DNA from: Turnera subulata
Taxonomy: Eukaryota; Streptophyta; Magnoliopsida; Malpighiales; Passifloraceae
DNA: 64,000 bases
NCBI GenBank assembly: GCA_028386065.3
Contig: JAKUCV010003701.1
Location: forward strand, 64,077-128,076
Direction of reading: 5' to 3'
Position numbers and translations under genes: made by a program. Of this stretch, positions 61,839-64,000 are shown piece by piece (position 1 is the first letter of the stretch; the number at the start of each line of letters is the position of its first letter). Below the pieces are notes generated by a model. The model did not search any database. It was not told the DNA's origin and saw only the letters and a program-made list of their open reading frames with translations.

Positions 61839-63776
61839 TTACAGCTTGTCCTCAAACTCCGACAGAGGAGTCATTTGTTCCTTCAACCCCTTCCTCTTGC
61901 GAATATCAGCAACAAGTTTAGCTGCCTTGATCATGTTGTAGAGAGGAGCACCGGGCCTCTGCATTTCCTCAAGCAAATGTCCAGGATTCGGATTAAAGCA
62001 GATCATGTTTTGTTCAGGCAGAGCACCTTCCTTTGAAGCCCACTGGAAACCAGCAGAGTCCTTGATTTCATTCTGGTACTGCACTCCCTTACACATATCA
62101 ACCACCATGTTAGGACCAGTAGTTTCAGGACCAAAGCACCATATTTTCTTTGCAAGATCCTTGTCCCAACCAAATTCCTCAGACAGGATCTTGGAGCGTG
62201 CCTTAGGATCATCCCTTGGACCAATGCGGCCGTCATCAATGGCCTCAGCAAGCCCATCCTCCATTGGCCTTGCCCGACGGTTTTGCTTGTTGGGGGATTT
62301 GCTCATCACAGTAAGGCATGACTTCTCAACCACAGTCACCCTGAAGGACACAACAACAGGATCAGACTTGATGATCTGACCAGCACCTCCCATGAAATCC
62401 TCTTGCAGATCCTTCAAACAAATCTCCAGGTCCAGCTCTCCTGCTCCAGCAACAATATGCTCCCCAGACTCTTCGATTGTGCAGACAACCATAGGATCAG
62501 ATTTCGCCAACCTCTTCAGACCTTCAACAAGCTTGGGAAGATCAGATGCGACTTTGCACTGAACAGCAACATGCACAACTGGTGAGACAGAGAACTTCAT
62601 AGCACGGATGGGATGGGCATCGGCCTCTTTCTCGTTCGTCAATGTAGCATTCCTCGTGATGAACTGATCCAACCCAACCATGGCAGCAGTGTTACCACAG
62701 GGAACATCCTCAACTGTTTCCTGTTTCTTCCCAATCCAAATGACTGTCCTCTGCACACTCTTCACATACAAATCCTTTTTCTCACCAGGAACATCATAGT
62801 TTGGACCCATGATCCTAACTTTCAGGCCGGTCGATACCTTCCCAGCAAAGACACGCCCAAATGCAAAGAACCTGCCCTTGTCCGAAGCAGGAATCATCTT
62901 CGAAACATAAAGCATGAGGGGGCCCTCGGGATCACAATTCCTAATGGCGGTAGCATAAGCATCATCAAGAGGACCCTCATACAAGTTCTCAACACGATAA
63001 TTCTGTGCCGTGGCAGGGGAAGGGAGATGAAAGATCATCATTTCCAGAAGTGCATTACTTGCTGGCAGCCAGGTCTGCATCACACGCTTCATCAAGGCCT
63101 TGCCCATTAGCTCTTTCTCCTCTGACTTCATAACAACATTAAGCTTCTGCAACATGGGCCACATTTTGTCCTTCTGATCATTCATGCATATGTGGATTAT
63201 CTGCTTGATGGGCTTATAGCAGAACTGCACAAACCCACGCTTGCAGGTAGGAGAACCAGTAGTACTGTTCTTGCTTCTTGTTGACTTCTTAGTAGCAGGA
63301 TCAAAGAGATTCTCACCCCACAGCCTTTCCATCTTGGAATACATCTTCGCAAAGTTGGTCAAGGTAAATCCCCAACCAGCTGAAAAGGCAACAGCCCCCT
63401 TTTCTGGGTACGCCTGACAATCTCCTAGAAGGGGGTCCCTATAGGTTCCCTTGATGACATTAGCATTCTCAATCACCCTCGGGAAGGTCTGATAGGCCTC
63501 CTCACCGTCCACCTGAAGCTCAAGGAAGCACCTGTCCATCTTGTTGACTGCCAAGACAGGCCTGATCATCCTCACCGTCGTCTCGGTGTGCACACAGACA
63601 CCCCCATCAGTAATACGGAGTCCAGGGGAATTGAGATTGGTAAGACTCTCATCTCCCTTGTAGCTCTTCGTAACTGCGGTCTCCCCTTCCTTCAACACCA
63701 TCAAAATGACAAAAAGGTCTCGCCTTTCCGGCCGACCATAGCTTGGACCCATCTTCCTAACACAGACTTTCTCCAT
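61839..63776 (-). pseudogene. Elongation factor 2-like reading frame, rearranged and internally deleted but open
   Basis: Cytosolic EF2 is the GTPase that translocates ribosomes and is normally about 843 aa. This minus-strand frame is about 645 codons from ATG 63776 (open further to 63986, but that leader is unlike EF2). From about 63620 down it follows EF2: RITDGG, G4 motif [80 protein letters not shown], then [13 protein letters not shown] and a perfect C-terminus ([17 protein letters not shown]). Missing: the P-loop (GHVDHGKST) and switch regions, and most of domains IV-V, including the diphthamide-histidine segment. DSPGH is NSPGL. The N-terminus ([18 protein letters not shown]) resembles the domain II segment [18 protein letters not shown]. 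Several small indels are all in frame. It cannot work as EF2; whether it is expressed is unknown. Confidence 0.8.
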
Positions 63777-64000
63777 GAAAACACCCCCAAAACCTAGCTT
63801 CAAACAAACCCAAGTACCGAAAACGAAAAAAAACGTCGGAAAGCTAACACCTTTTAAAACAGAAAACCTAAAAAACAGGACCATCCTAGGCTTAAACATT
63901 AATATGCCTCCTCTGCTTCTTGGGTTTTCTAGCTGGCCTCCTCCTGCCCATGAACATATCATAAGCTTCAAGAAACAACACAACATAAAAAAATCTAACT

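Noticed and set aside
63892..63965. Minus-strand frame [24 protein letters not shown] at the right edge, slightly like the end of DUF1639 proteins
   Set aside because: Only about 24 codons, lacking the usual downstream block of that family, with no supporting exon inside the window; also overlapped by the open leader of the EF2-like frame.

Overview
This is a gene-and-transposon mosaic from a plant nuclear genome, almost certainly a eudicot. The evidence is AT-rich spacers, spliced genes with GT-AG introns, plant-specific families (WOX, TRM/DUF4378, plant HMGB) and plant-type SINEs, MULEs and LTR retrotransposons. The species cannot be fixed from the sequence. There are no prokaryotic features.

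Layout. 221-5418 (+): the 3' two-thirds of the mismatch-repair/meiosis gene MLH3, running in from the left edge. 6274-8711 (-): a WOX13-type homeobox gene, convergent with MLH3. 12332-16200 (-): a TON1-recruiting-motif (TRM, DUF4378) protein. 16200-23840: a gene-free block with a tRNA-derived SINE, two local repeats and a small MULE. 23840-32720 (+): a 24-exon tomosyn/Lgl-type WD40 protein ending in an R-SNARE-like helix. 33337-34704 (-): a THEP1/NTPCR-type NTPase. 36718-37850 (-): an HMGB protein. 38990-43710: a transposon cluster of SINEs, a retroposon split by a 3.1-kb solo LTR, and a truncated LINE. 45321-48276 (+): GET1/WRB. 49193-59785: a SINE, then a 9.4-kb MULE with a decayed transposase and a decayed GRF zinc-finger cargo gene, split by a second solo LTR, with its right end tandemly duplicated. 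61839-63776 (-): a long but internally deleted elongation-factor-2-like reading frame.

The host genes are unrelated housekeeping or developmental genes: DNA repair, transcription, cytoskeleton, SNARE regulation, nucleotide hydrolysis, chromatin and tail-anchored protein insertion. They form no operon or shared pathway. Exon models were built by hand from splice signals, reading-frame continuity and family knowledge, and exon phases add up for every complete model.

The most distinctive content is the transposon archaeology. Two members of one ~3-kb solo-LTR family are each bounded by a perfect 5-bp target duplication, and each is nested in an older element. The EF2-like frame is also unusual: it has lost its GTPase P-loop and its diphthamide region yet stays open for about 645 codons. 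I found no convincing wholly new system.
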